64,000 bases of DNA, from contig QRDG01000134.1 in the NCBI GenBank assembly GCA_012064385.1, positions 994,880 through 1,058,879 of the forward strand, written 5' to 3'. The notes under the pieces were generated by a model, which did not search any database, had not been told where the DNA came from, and saw only the letters and a program-made list of their open reading frames with translations. The position numbers were made by a program, and so were the translations under genes. The stretch's first letter is position 1, and each line of letters begins with the position of its first letter. This stretch comes from Puccinellia tenuiflora (taxonomy: Eukaryota; Streptophyta; Magnoliopsida; Poales; Poaceae). Shown here in pieces: positions 32,585 to 43,615 of the stretch.

Positions 32585-34358
32585 TCCCCTCAGTCGTAGC
32601 GGGAGTGAAGCGAACGTTTGCGACTGGATTTAAAGTCTTGCGCTTCCGTCGCCTCCTCCTCTCCACCATCATCAACTGCATATGTGATGGTCTTGTCTGT
32701 CACCTAGGGCGGTGCCTGCCGTCCCTTCTGGTGCCTTTCCTGTATCTCCTCTCTTCCCTCCCGCAGTCACAGTGGAAGTGTCGGGAATGCAAGTGATGAC
32801 GCGGACGCTTTGACTGGAGTTGTTGTCGAGGAATTGCTGTAGACGTTGTTCTTGGTGTCGATGTCGAGGTAGCACCGATCATGATGTAGCCGTGGTCGAG
32901 GTAGTTGTGGTCGATGTAGGACTCGTCGTAGTCGGTGTGGCCGCAATGCCGGAGGCGCAAAAAAATTGCGCGATTTTTATGACGGAGCTGCAGTCGTGGT
33001 TTTTGTGGACGTTTTGCACCTTGTGGAGGTACCGTCGGGGGCGTCTTGCGGATGTCAGAGGACGCGGTCGTAGGTGAGTCCACCAGTTTTGTCAAGACTG
33101 GAGGAACCCCACCGAGCACACAACGGTTTTGCCAGGACCGTGTGCGCGGTTGTAGGGGCTTTCACTAAAAGTGATGCCGGTTTTTTGTCAATGCAGTCTT
33201 ATCCGTCGGTGTCGTGGCGTCTTGCAGTAGTACTGTCAGAGGACGCATGTCCATCCATTTGTTGTTGTAGCGGCGGCGGCGATGTGTTGACGAGATTGTT
33301 GATGAAGACCACGTTGATGTAGACCTTGGCGATGATGTGTTCGGCGATGAAGTAGTATGCGTGTAGCCGCTTGGAGGCGTCCCTCTGGTGATGATGGTGT
33401 CGATGTAGTGATTATTTCATAGAACCATCCATAGTTTTGGAAAAATCGACTTCTTTCAACGGATAGCCTTGTTGACCGTTTTGACCATGTTTTCGAATAA
33501 CTCAAAGAAAATAAAGAAAATCTCAAAAAAAGAAAACATTTGGCATGGAGTCCTATTATGTGTACTAGTTGACAGAAAAAAATTATAAACTTGATTTTTT
33601 TCAAACTTTACAAAAAATCACTTCATAAAAAGGTCTATCATCTATAAACATATATGGGTTTCAAGTCAAACGACGAAGATATGACCATTTTCGTGGCATA
33701 GTTTGTGATAGTGTGCCCATATTTGACACATATGTGTATCTTGGTATGGGCAACAATGTTGCCGAACTGAGTTTTTTTCAAATTATTTTTATAAATATCA
33801 TTTTTCATTTTCTAAATATCAAAAACGACTTTTTTTGTGAAGTAATTACACAAAATATCATGCAAAATGGCACCCATCCAATTTTCACACAAATTAGTCC
33901 ATATTTAAATGATAATACAAAAATATTAGGAATTTTCTCCCTTTCTACCTAATTTCGCACATTTAAATGACTTTATGTCGATTTTTCAAAAGTAATTCAA
34001 ATTTGAACTACAAGTATGTGATAGTTTGCTCTGAAATTTTTCCAAAAATAATTTTAAGGTACACAAGTAGTAATTATTTAATAGAACCATCCATAGTTTT
34101 GAAAAAATCTACTTCTTTCAATGAGTTGCCTTGTTGACCATTTATAGATATGAATTATTCAATATTAAATAAAAAAGGCAAAAAATATATTATTATTTGA
34201 ATTCAAGATTATTATTAGTTATTCATTTTTATTTACTTAAATAATTATTTGGATTAAAAAAATAAAGACGTGTGACATAATGGTCCAAGGGTTAATAGGA
34301 TTGATATGATACTATTGTCAGCAAAGTATGAGTTGCTTCTAGGAAACTTACAGGGAAG

Positions 34359-34430
34359 GAACTAAGAAGTTAAGCGTGCTGGAGCTGGAGTAGTCTGTGG
34401 ATGGGTGACCGATCGGAAATTGTCTCTAGA
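34359..34430 (+). ncRNA. 5S rRNA-like segment inside the CACTA end
   Basis: GAACTAAGAAGTTAAGCGTG and GGATGGGTGACC fall at the same spacing as in plant 5S rRNA. They correspond to the A box (GAAGTTAAGCGTGCT), the intermediate element and the C box (GATGGGTGACC) of the pol III internal promoter, with GAGTAGT between them. The 5' part of 5S rRNA is missing and the 3' end diverges after GACC, so it is not a functional 5S gene. I infer a 5S-derived module, possibly with residual TFIIIA/pol III binding. Confidence 0.7.
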
Positions 34431-34594
34431 AGTGGGTGATTTAAATTGAAATTAAGCATGCTTAGAGATAAAGATAAATATGTCTTGAGTGCTTAGAGAT
34501 AAAGAAAAAACAAATCCGAAAAAATAATGGAAAAAAATATTAAAAAAAATTCGGAAAAAATTGGTAAAAAAATAATCTGGCATAGGCCTATGCC

Positions 34595-34710
34595 GAGGGA
34601 AAAGAGGTACGCCGACGGTATTAGAGGCTATGCCGAGGCCCTCCTAAGCCGAGGGAGCTACGCCGACGGCAATCTGTGCTATGCCGACGGCCAAAAGCCG
34701 TCGGCGTAGC
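34595..34710. repeat. CACTA subterminal repeats (GCCGACGGC type)
   Basis: TACGCCGACGG, ATGCCGAGG, TACGCCGACGGC and ATGCCGACGGCC, then the inverted GCCGTCGGCGTAG next to the terminus. Confidence 0.75.
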
Positions 34711-35228
34711 GCCTGCGTGCTGTAGTGGAAGGGCACACACACGTTCGTGACTTGCGCGTTCCGGCCGGACTCTGCGCATGGGCTCCTGATGCGATCTTCG
34801 ATGGCTGATGCAGCTGGTGGAGATGTGTCGCCTAACAGCGCATGGCGACAGGGCAGCGTGCTCGCACCTGGACGCCGACACCGCGTGGAAAGCAGATTGG
34901 ATCAGGTCTGCTCTTGTGCGGGAGAACCGCCCTCCCGTGATCTGACGTCCGGCTTCGCTTGTTCGAGCTGTAGATGAAGTCGCACTTTGCACTGATTTTC
35001 ACCGAGAATTTGAGGATCGTATACGATCTAGGGATTTATTTGTAGCTAATTTGAGTCTAATCTACTAGGAATTCGAAAATTGATCTACTAATAAAGAAAT
35101 CTAAGAACCGATCATATATTTAATATAGACCGGATGCCGCGCTCCCGAGGAGAAGAGATTGATCTCCCCGGGGGCGGCGCGCTGCGGAACTAGTTTAGAA
35201 CCCTAGGATCGGCGTCGTGAGACTAACC

Positions 35229-35240
35229 GCTCTGATACCA
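35229..35240 (-). other. Primer binding site of the Copia-like element
   Basis: The minus strand reads TGGTATCAGAGC directly against the LTR edge. Confidence 0.85.
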
Positions 35241-36441
35241 TGTGGAAAGTTATGAAACCCTAATATTTTGTTGTTGTATTACCGTGACCCTTATGGGGTA
35301 TATATAGTGAAAGGACACGGATGTCGCATATAGGGGGGGTGAATAGGCGATTTAAAATTATTACGGTTAAGGCTTGAATAAATGCGGAATAAAACTAACG
35401 TTTAATTTATCAAGCCAAAACCTAAACTAGCTAGGTTCACCTATGTGCACCAACACTTATGCTAAGCAATATAATCAACTAGGTGATAGCAAGATATATG
35501 ACTTTAAGCTCGATGTCTATCACAAAGTAAATAGCATACGTAAGAAGCTCGGGTATAGAAATACCGAGGCACTTGGAGACGATGATTTATCCCGAAGTTC
35601 ACTTCCCAATGGAAGCTAGTCTCCGTTGGAGCGGCGCGGTGTTCACCAATGTGAAACACCGAGTAGCCTTGATATGGCACACCGTATCTCCGTTGTGTCT
35701 TACCACCAATGTGGCGAGGCACTTGTCACTATGTTGTCGTTGAGGTTGACAACTAGAACCTTTACAAGAATGAAGCTCACTTCCACAAGTTGGAGGGTCT
35801 TCACCAAATGCACCGAGTCACCAAGACTCGATGCCCAAGGCCGAGGCACACACCGCAACTCAATTGGTGGCTCCCGACAATGTCTTCGTAGCTACCAAAG
35901 CTCCGAAGCTAACAAGGTTGGGCCACCCTCCACAACCTAATTGGAGGCTCCCAACAAATCCCGTGAGCCACCAAGACTCCCAGAGATCAACAATGTCTAG
36001 GGTACCAACGTGCCCTAGAGGAACAAGCTCTAGGGCACCAAAGCACCCAAGAGTAACAAGCTTCTCAACTTCACTTCCACATATCACCGTGGAGAACTCA
36101 AACCGATGCAACTTAATGCAATGGCAAGAACACACTAAGTGGTCAAATCCTTCTCTCCAAAATCCAACCAAATCAACTAATGCCATGGAGGGATTTAAGA
36201 GGAAGAACAAGAGGAGAAACACAAATAAACTCCAAAGATCTAGATCCAAAGTGTTCCCCTCACTTAGAGGAGAAATCGATCGGTGGAAACGTGGATCTAG
36301 ACCTCCTCTCTCTTTTCCTCAAAAACTAGCAAGAACTATTGGAGGGGTTGAGAGATAGCCAAGCTCAAGAGGGTCAACAATGGAGGAGGAAAATAGCTCA
36401 AGAAGTTGGCAAAAGGTTATTTTATTTTTTGGGGAAGAAGC

Positions 36442-36455
36442 CCCTTAAATAGGGG
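36442..36455 (-). promoter_or_regulatory. LTR TATA box
   Basis: The minus strand reads CCCCTATTTAAGGG, about 50 bp downstream of the GGCC-rich array in element orientation. Confidence 0.5.
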
Positions 36456-36503
36456 CTCCAAAAATGGAGCCGTTGAGAAAAAGAAGAGAGGCAAACAGCT
36501 GCC

Positions 36504-36775
36504 GGGCCGGCCTGCAACCTGGCCTAGGCCGGCCTGGGATCCGGCAGGGAAAAGTGGCAGCGAAGCAAGGCAAGGTGCCGGCCTGCTACCCGGCCTGGGC
36601 CGGCCAGGCAGCCGGCGGCCCACCCGACCGCGCCGGCCTGGGCCGGCCAGAGAGCCGAAGGCCCACCCGACCGCCCCGGCCAGGGAGCCGGCCTGGGCCG
36701 GCCAGGGGGCCAGAGGCCCACCCGACCGCGCCGGCCAGGGACCCGGCCTGGGCCGGACTGGGGGCCGGTCTGGCC
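36504..36775 (-). repeat. Array of GGCC/CCGG inverted repeats in the isolated LTR
   Basis: Repeated CCGGCCTGGGCCGGCC and variants (GCCGGCCTGCTACCCGGCCT, CCGGCCAGGGAGCCGG), separated by GCCCACCCGACCGC. About six units. It takes the position of the CCGGAG array in the related element C LTR. Confidence 0.85.
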
Positions 36776-37854
36776 ACTTTTTTTCTTTTGCCCTTTAGAA
36801 ATCGACCGTCGGTAAAATCGCAATAACTTTCACTCCCGAACTCCGTTTTCGATAATCTTCGACTCGTTGGAATCGTCACAACGAGCCCTACAAGAATATG
36901 CAGAGAAACATCATTGTTCAACAATATATGGTAAAACCAAATGATGAAAGGTAAAACCTTTTATTGAAATCCGGAAAACCATATCTTTTGCAAATGAAGT
37001 CCGAATGACATGAAACCACTTTTGTTGGAAAGAGGACGACAAATGCTACCCACTAACAAGTGAAAATATTGAAACCAAGCAAGGGAGATTTTGCTACTAA
37101 ACGGAAGAGTGAAACCTTCCGCATAGATGGACCGGCAAAATCTCCGACACCGAAAACTCAATAGGGAACACATATGAGAACCGTTTTCGGTGACCTTGGC
37201 CTTGTCATGACAAGCACGACAAGCACCAATACCACACCACGATAAGAGCCAAATAGGAACCAATAAAGATGATGCCAAGGATGCAAAGGTTTGAGCTCTC
37301 TACGACCGATACGCTAAAGCTCATTTGAGAGCCCCTCTTGATAGTACGGTTACCTATCTAAAAACCCGGTCTCCCAACTACACCGCGAGACCGGTGAAAT
37401 AGAAACCCTATCAAGAGCATACCTTATCCTTGCGCATTCCACTTGAGCTAGATGATGACGATCTTGATCTACTCTCAAGTGGATCACCTTTCTTGATTTT
37501 GCTCCGCTTGGTGAAGACTCGCATATTGCTCCCCCATACACCAAGATGGGAGAGACACTCTTCGACATATCTTCACATGCCCTTATCTTGTATGTTGATC
37601 AATTTGCACTTAGCCTTGATCAACATATAATCTTCTTCTTTGCATACCTTCACATGCGCTTCTCTTGTATGTTGATCAACTTGCACTTAGCCTTGATCAA
37701 CATATAATCTTCTTCTTTTAGCCTTGACTCCAACATATGGAGTCCAAGCATTCCTTATGGACCAACACTGCAAATATAACTCAAAGCACACATTAGTCCA
37801 TAGAGATTGTCATTAATTACCAAAACAACACATGGGGGCAACCATGCTCTTTCA

Positions 37855-38209
37855 GGCTTGATAATTGCGGAATAAAACTAGGTGTTTAAATTAACAAGCC
37901 AACAACCTAAAATACTAGGTTTACCTAAGTGCACCAACAACTTATGCTAAGCAAGGCAAGCAACAAGGTGATAGCTAGAAATAGAACTTCAAGGACGAAG
38001 GCTATCACAATGTAAATTGCATAAGTAAAAGCTCAGGTATAGAAATAACCAAGGCACGAGGAGACGAGGATGTATTCCCGAGTTCCTCCTTGTTAAGGGA
38101 GTACGTCTCGTTGGAGGGGTGTGAGCTCGCCACAAGAGGCCTACTCAAGATGCCACAAAGGTCTCACCCTATTCTCCGATGAACCGCACCCAAGGGTTTG
38201 GTTCACCTT
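37855..38209 (-). repeat. Fragment of an element C-type LTR
   Basis: GGCTTGATAATTGCGG through CAAGGGTTTGGTTCACCTT matches 17258-17610. It begins about 75 bp inside the LTR, next to the isolated LTR, and is cut at 38209 by the start of another LTR (TGTAACAGCC). Confidence 0.85.
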
Positions 38210-41200
38210 TGTAACAGCCCTAATTTGGTACCCTAAAATATGGGCCAAATTTTCATTTTTTTGTTTTGCATTGCATCATGGCATCCATTTAAAATTGCTA
38301 ATATGGAAATAAAGCAACACCTAAAAATGAAAACAAAGGAAGCAAAACCCTTCCCCACAATTTGCAAACTAAATGCATTTGCCAAATGGCCAAATACTTT
38401 ATTCTTGAACTTCCAAATTGTTTAGGAAGTTCTCAAATTGCTTCTTATCCCCAAATCTCGATTTCCAAGTTTTGTCAAATGAGGAATAAATATGAGGGTT
38501 CCAAAATGGCTTAACTCAATATCTATTCTTGGAACCAAGTTAAACTTCCCCAAAATATTCAAATAAAAATATGTGGTGTTTCATTATTATAATATGAGAC
38601 TCCATAAATATTTTCATAATTTATTGAAATGTTTAAATGCCCCAAATAAATCTATTTTAGAAATTATCAAAAATGCCCTATTTAAACTCTAAGAACAAAT
38701 ATAGTGCAAAACATTTTTATTTGCCTCACCAAATTTTGTGGAGCACCTAAGGGCTAAATGGAGCCTATTTAAATTTTTGCATAATTTCTGAAAAGGTGTA
38801 AATGGCTCTTTTAAATAGCTCAAGTTTGCTGGTTCTTGCAAAATCTGGGAAAAATGGAAAAGACCACATCCCTGACGTGTGGACCCCTCCTGTCAGCCCT
38901 CTCTCTTTTCTCTCTCAAGTGGCCATCGTGGCCATGGTCCTGGCGCCACGCCACGGCCGTGCACCCATGCCGCCCTGTCCCCCTGCTCGACCAGCTCCCT
39001 GGAGATAAGAGGACCACCTCGTGTCCTGCCTAACTCTCTCCCTCCCTCACTCCCCAGTCTGGGCGCGCAAGGGCCGAACCCTAACCCTAGAGGCAGGTTG
39101 CTGTCCGCCGCTGCCCCCCCGAATCGCCGACGTCCTACTCCGTGCTGAGCTCACCGGAGTTGTCCCATGGATCCGCCTCGTCTCCATCTCCCTCCCGGTG
39201 CAAGGCGCCTGTGCTGGGGAGCCCTGAAGCTAGAGGACGGCGAGGACGCCCCGGACGCCGTGGACGCCGCCGTCAAGCCCGCCGCCGTCTGGGACCTCCT
39301 CGAGCTACGACGAGCACGCCTTCAGCTCCGCCTCGCCGAGTAGCGTCTCCCCGCCGAAGGAATCGGGCTCGGGAGCCCGAAATCAAGCCCTTGCCGTCGT
39401 CTTCCTCCTCCGTGTCCGTCGGCCGGCCGGCGCGATTGCCGCCGCCTCAGGCCTCCCCTGCCTCCGTGTTGCAGCTCTACGCATTCTGTGGTGAGCCGCC
39501 GTCCGTTTGGACATCCTCTCCCGCATCCTTCCCCTCTACATCCCCGTTCCCGTGCGGAGGTCGCCGCCGTTCGCCGCGGCCTAGCGCGGTTGATCACGCG
39601 TACGTCGCCCGGCACTTTCCCTCCGCTCGCGATCGCGCGCACCGTAGCCGCCCCGCTCTCGCATGCTTGTTGGCACACTCGCACACACACGGGGCGCCGC
39701 TCCCTCCGGTCGTCGCCGGCCGATCCCCGCCGTGCCGTCGCACCGGTCGTCCCGGCCTGGACGCCCAGCTCGCCCGGCCTGGGCCGGCTGTGGGCCGGTT
39801 CGTTCGGCCACCGCCCCGGCCAGTTGCCCAGCCTGGGCCGGCTCTGGGCCGGACCACTCGGGTCCCTGCCCGGCCTGCACCCCGGCCTGGCCGGCTCGAG
39901 GCCGGCCTGCCAGGGAAAGGTTTTTCCCTTTTTGTTTCTAGCTGAATTTAAAACTTTTATATCTTTTCGAATATGCATCCAAAAATTGCAAACTAAATAT
40001 CAAATTGCTCAGCAAAACAAAACCTATCAGTTGGTAACTTTATCATGTCCTCTTGAGCAAAATAATTTCCCTATAATTAGGAAACCCTAAAAGGGTAAAA
40101 TTGATGCCTAATTTGGGAAAATTCATAACTTATTAAATAATTGTCCAAAAATTATGAATTAAATATCAATGTGATCCACACTTCAAATGCTATCAAGTTA
40201 TGCACTTATCACATCATGATCACAAATTCTTATTTGATGTTATCGATAATTGGGTTAAAAGAATAAATTCTCGTTAATTATTTAAATTGCTATTTATTCA
40301 TCGGTGCTCCGAAAATTACAAATAAAGTAACAAAATGATCGGAATGACGAAACCTATCCATTCTTGTCATGTTCATGCATATTTGAGCCACCTCTATAAT
40401 AATTTCATATTTTATAAAGAATGTGGCCACTAAGATAAATATGGGGTTGGTTCCAAATAATTGCACTAATTATTTGGCTCCTCATTTAAATTTGCTTTTA
40501 ATTTATATAATGATATCTTTGCATCAACTTGACATGTCATCATGTGATTGAGCATTGCATCTTGAGTTCGTGTGATTTATGTGTTCTTTGCCTTTTCTTT
40601 TGGGTATCGATAGATTCCGGAGTCGAGGGTCTCGTTAACTACCCCGACGAGCAGTACTTCACGACAGGGCAACAAGGCAAGAGATAACCTAACCTTCTTG
40701 GCATCTAGCATCCTATGCTTTTATCAAATTATTTTATCCACCATAATATTGCATGCGGTTCAAATGTCTTTTGGTATAATATAGAGAATCCTATGATTGC
40801 ATGTTTTTCCCGAGCCAATCACATGTATCCCTACCTATGAACCCTAGGGTTGAAGTGTTGGCCGAGATAAAGTTATATTGTTGTACTCTTATGCTCAGCT
40901 ATGACTAGCCATGCTTAATAGATGCTTTATGTCCGTTATTAATTCCATAATTGTTGTTATTGATGGAACATTTCGGTCATGGTGGATAATGGAGATGCTT
41001 ATTTAAAATGCTAAGAAGGCTGGGATGAGTTGCCCTCGGGGAGGGTGGTTTGCCTCATTCTGGCCGCCTAGGATGAACGTGCTTTTAGCTGGAACCAAGA
41101 AAACGAGCGTGCTTCCGGAGGTGGGGGCATATGGAACCCCCTTTGACCGAATAAGTTGTGAGGGGCTTGTCAAGGGTCCTCTAGTTCGAGTTTTCCATTT

Positions 41201-42246
41201 GCGCGTGAGTTGTGTGGGTGGAAAAAGGAACGAGGATGGTGGTGTTTAGGAATGTGGCCGCGGGGCAGGGCGCTGAGAGCGCTGATCCTGTCCTTCCGCA
41301 CACTGATGGTCCTTGAGTAAGCCTCATGCAATGTAAAGGTCTAACCGCGCCCGTTCGCCGGCCTTCCCCGGAAGAGGGCCAACTAGGTGAGCCGGACGGT
41401 ACCGAAGGGTAAAGTAGTACACCCCTGCAGGGTAAATCTTTTCGAAAAGCCGTGTCCACGGTTATGGACAAACTCTTGGGAAAGGCGCATTAGCTCATAG
41501 ATAAAGTTAACCTAATTGATATGGCAGCTAGAGGTTGCATAATAAACTTGTGATAAAGGTTCATTTCCTCGAGGGTGAGTCGAGGGAGTGCCTTTGTGTG
41601 AGATGAGTGGTGATGGATTTGAGTAGGTTCGTCGAGAACCGAAGATGACAAATGTTTACTCTCTTACCCCGTTTATAAAAAAATATTCTGAGTAGACGAA
41701 TGCCATGTGTCTTTTATGTTTCGGTTTATGAAAATTAGCTTTATGCAAAGGAACTACATATAAAGCTTTAGAGCCTCCGTCAGTCATTGGGCCTATATCG
41801 CCCTACTAAACTTGCGAGTACATCGTACTCAGTCTCTCTTTGCTGCCTCTATGATTTTGTATTTCAGAGGAGGACGACACCGAGCAACTAGGTGGGTTCT
41901 TCGTTGACGTCGACTACTAGTCTGGGGTTCCCAGGTGGCAGCTTGGGACCGTGGAACAAGCTGGCTTGGGTGATGTTTATCTGTAGGCCTCTTAGGCCAT
42001 AATTTGCTTCTTGTTGTATTAGACAACGCTACTTCGCTTCCGCTTGTTGAATTGTAGGATCCGTGATCCTTTTGCCTTGTAATATTTGTATTCTCCTCGT
42101 TATATGAGTTGCTATATAAATGTTTTGTGTCGTAGAGTCATGCTTTGTGCCAGTTCTGTTCCACAAGTCTCGATCTTTGTTTTATACATTGATGGTTGTG
42201 TTGACTACATAGCCTCCCTGTATAATTCCGGGGTCGGGGCGTTACA
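38210..42246 (+). repeat. Element H 5' LTR (4,037 bp)
   Basis: Aligns with the solo LTR at 44751-48627 from about 38210 to 38800 (moderately) and from about 39785 to the end (closely). The segment between, a GC-rich 0.9 kb, does not align. Long proline/arginine-rich frames in that segment (39142-40090) are compositional. Confidence 0.88.
39755..39911 (+). repeat. GGCC/CCGG array in the element H LTR
   Basis: CCGGCCTGGGCCGGCT, TGGGCCGG, CCCCGGCC and CCGGCCTGGCCGGCTC units. It lies about 45 bp upstream of an AT-rich TATA-like stretch (TTTTATATC, 39955-39963). Confidence 0.8.
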
Positions 42247-42249
42247 AGT

Positions 42250-42261
42250 TGGTATCAGAGC
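42250..42261 (+). other. Primer binding site of element H
   Basis: TGGTATCAGAGC, three bases after the LTR end. Confidence 0.88.
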
Positions 42262-42839
42262 AGGACTGCCTGTAGGAAACCCGTTCTTTTGGTCGATGTC
42301 GAGTCTAGTTCGTGAAAATTATTTTTAACCTAAAAATGAGTTGTGAAAACCTTCCTAGGAATTCTTTTTACTCCTTATCCAATTCACTCTGATCTCGGTG
42401 CCATCTTACCTCTATTTGATTTTAACGGTGCTTCTGCTCGTCTGCAAAATCCAAATCTTTAGGATCATGGGGTTGGGTTCTATCTTTAGATAGTGGTTAA
42501 CTTTGCTCGTCTGCCAATTCTAAGCCCGAAGAGAAGAAGTATTGCGGATCGTCAAGACATTTCCTTAGCTTTAGCCCAAGATCTTGAACCGAAGGTCCCG
42601 GATTGTGCTAGGGCTCTGGGGTAATGATTCATGAGGGTTGTCACCCACGTGAGCATTATGCCATTCGTGAGTCCTCGTACATGAAGCTGATCTTTAACCC
42701 AAGATCTTTCCCGTTGAACCCTGATGTTAATTCAAATCCTACATCAGATTGGCAAAATTTGAAGTTAGTCTTCGAACTCGAGGTTGCAGCAGTAATTGAC
42801 TTGCTCAGCAATGCTCTTCTTCTTCACTAGCTTATCTAG

Positions 42840-42840
42840 N
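42840..42840. other. Ambiguous base at a join between two elements
   Basis: The only N in the window sits exactly where element H leader meets the interior of a CRM-like LTR. It may mark an assembly join of unknown length. Confidence 0.8.
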
Positions 42841-42844
42841 CACC

Positions 42845-43165
42845 CCACCAGTGCCTGTCGGCCTCCCAGCCGGCCCAGGCCGGCCACCAGGCCGGTCGCC
42901 CACCAGAGCCCGCCGGCCTCCCAGCCGGCCCAGGCCAGGCCCCAGGCGGGCCTCTCCCCACCGTTGTCGGCCTCCGCAGCCAGCTAGGCGGCCCCCCAGG
43001 CCGGGCCACCCTCCTGAGCCGGCGGCCTCCAGCCGGCCCGGGGCCGGTCGGTCCCCCGCCAGCGCCTGCCGCCTCCTGGCCGGCTGGCCGGCTCCTGGCC
43101 TGTTCCCCACCTGCGCCCGCCTGCCTCCAAACCGGCCTAGGCCGGCCCCCGGGCCGGTCTCTCCG
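42845..43165 (+). repeat. GGCC/CCGG array in the element I 5' LTR
   Basis: CCGGCCCAGGCCGGCC, CCGGCCTAGGCCGGCC and related units separated by TCCCAGC/CACCAG spacers. It ends about 27 bp upstream of the TATA box. Confidence 0.85.
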
Positions 43166-43191
43166 GCGTTTTACCCCCCTTTTGTACTAGA

Positions 43192-43201
43192 CTATAAATA
43201 G
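43192..43201 (+). promoter_or_regulatory. LTR TATA box
   Basis: CTATAAATAG, identical in the 3' LTR at 61058-61067. The GTACTAGA context is conserved. Confidence 0.7.
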
Positions 43202-43603
43202 TACCCCCTTCTTTTCTAGGGTTAGACTGAATTTGAGACTTGTGAGGCAGCATGCTCCTCATCCCTCTGGTGCTAGGGTTCCTTTTAGAGTATGGATCTT
43301 GTTGTTGCTAGTCTTTCACCGAGGTGTCTCTAGTACTGCAACCAATCTTCACTGCGGTGATTCTATTGGATCGGTGTACCGGCCGGTAAGAGCAATCGGT
43401 TTCAACAAGAGTAAGATTGGCTTTGATTCTTCGATCCAAAGGCTTCCTTTTTGAGGGTTGTTGTTGGGTGGAGATCTCTGCAGGTTTTGCTATTTATCCC
43501 TTTGTTTGCCCACGAATTTCCCTCATTTTCCCCTCCGTGTTCTTTGTGTTCATCCACTTCTCCCCCTCAAATCCGTGAAGATCGGGCCTAACCCTACATC
43601 ATT

Positions 43604-43615
43604 TGGTATCAGAGC
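43604..43615 (+). other. Primer binding site of element I
   Basis: TGGTATCAGAGC, two bases after the LTR end. Confidence 0.9.

Larger units (their letters stand above)
33412..34727. mobile_element. CACTA (En/Spm) transposon remnant, right end
   Basis: The right end reads GCGTGCTGTAGTG (34715-34727), the inverse of a CACTACAGCACGC terminus. It is preceded by GCCGACGGC-type subterminal repeats in both orientations (34595-34710), a hallmark of Triticeae CACTA elements. An interior block AGAACCATCCATAGTTTTG is present at about 33420 and 34082, in two direct copies about 660 bp apart. No transposase remains. A left CACTA end was not found, so the left boundary is approximate, set where Copia-like sequence changes. 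Confidence 0.7.
32429..35307 (-). mobile_element. Copia-like element with ~156 bp LTRs, broken by a CACTA element and right-truncated
   Basis: The left LTR (32429-32584) begins TGTAGAAAGTTATGAAACCC and ends CATACTCTAACA. The right LTR begins TGTGGAAAGTTATGAAACCC at 35241 and is cut after 67 bp at 35307. An initiator-Met primer site sits at 35229-35240, so the element reads on the minus strand. A polypurine tract (minus CTGAGGGGA) flanks the left LTR at 32585-32593. No gag or pol domain is recognisable in the remaining interior (32594-33411 and 34728-35228), so it is non-autonomous or heavily deleted. Confidence 0.75.
35308..37854 (-). repeat. Isolated LTR related to element C (TGAAAG...CTTTCA, 2.55 kb)
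   Basis: Starts TGAAAGGACACGG and ends CATGCTCTTTCA. Its block order (GGGGGGGTGAATAGGCGA, TATAGAAATACCGAGGCAC, TCACGAT-type tail) parallels the element C LTR, but it is a distinct subfamily. Neither primer site nor polypurine tract flanks it. The flanking 5-mers (TATAG left, GGCTT right) do not match, so it is not a clean solo LTR. TATA-like TTAAATAGG at 36442-36455 on the minus strand. Confidence 0.8.
38210..42839 (+). mobile_element. Gypsy element with 4 kb TGTAACA LTRs: 5' LTR and leader only (element H)
   Basis: LTR 38210-42246 (TGTAACAGCCC...GGGGCGTTACA, perfect TGTAAC/GTTACA ends), then an initiator-Met primer site at 42250-42261 and 578 bp of leader to 42839. The element stops at the N at 42840, where unrelated LTR sequence begins. 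Very long LTRs, TGTAACA ends and this primer site suggest the Tekay lineage of chromoviruses, but no coding part is present to confirm it. Confidence 0.8.
42841..43601 (+). repeat. Element I 5' LTR, start missing
   Basis: CACCCCACCAGTGCC onward matches the 3' LTR from 53576, and the end CCTACATCA matches 61486. TATA box CTATAAATAG at 43192-43201. About 330 bp of the LTR start is missing at the N. Confidence 0.88.

Noticed and set aside
34359..34430. Functional 5S rRNA gene
   Set aside because: Only the central and 3' promoter part matches. The 5' third and the 3' end are missing, and there is no T-run terminator in place.
39070..39092. Telomere-like AACCCTAACCCTAG
   Set aside because: Only two units, within an LTR; not an interstitial telomeric tract.
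39142..40090. Long open frames (up to 267 codons) in the element H LTR
   Set aside because: Overlapping proline/arginine-rich frames on both strands in GC-rich U3 DNA. They are absent from the sister LTR and have no domain.
42250..42261. tRNA gene fragments at TGGTATCAGAGC sites (also 17168, 28864, 35229, 43604)
   Set aside because: Each abuts an LTR end and is a primer binding site.
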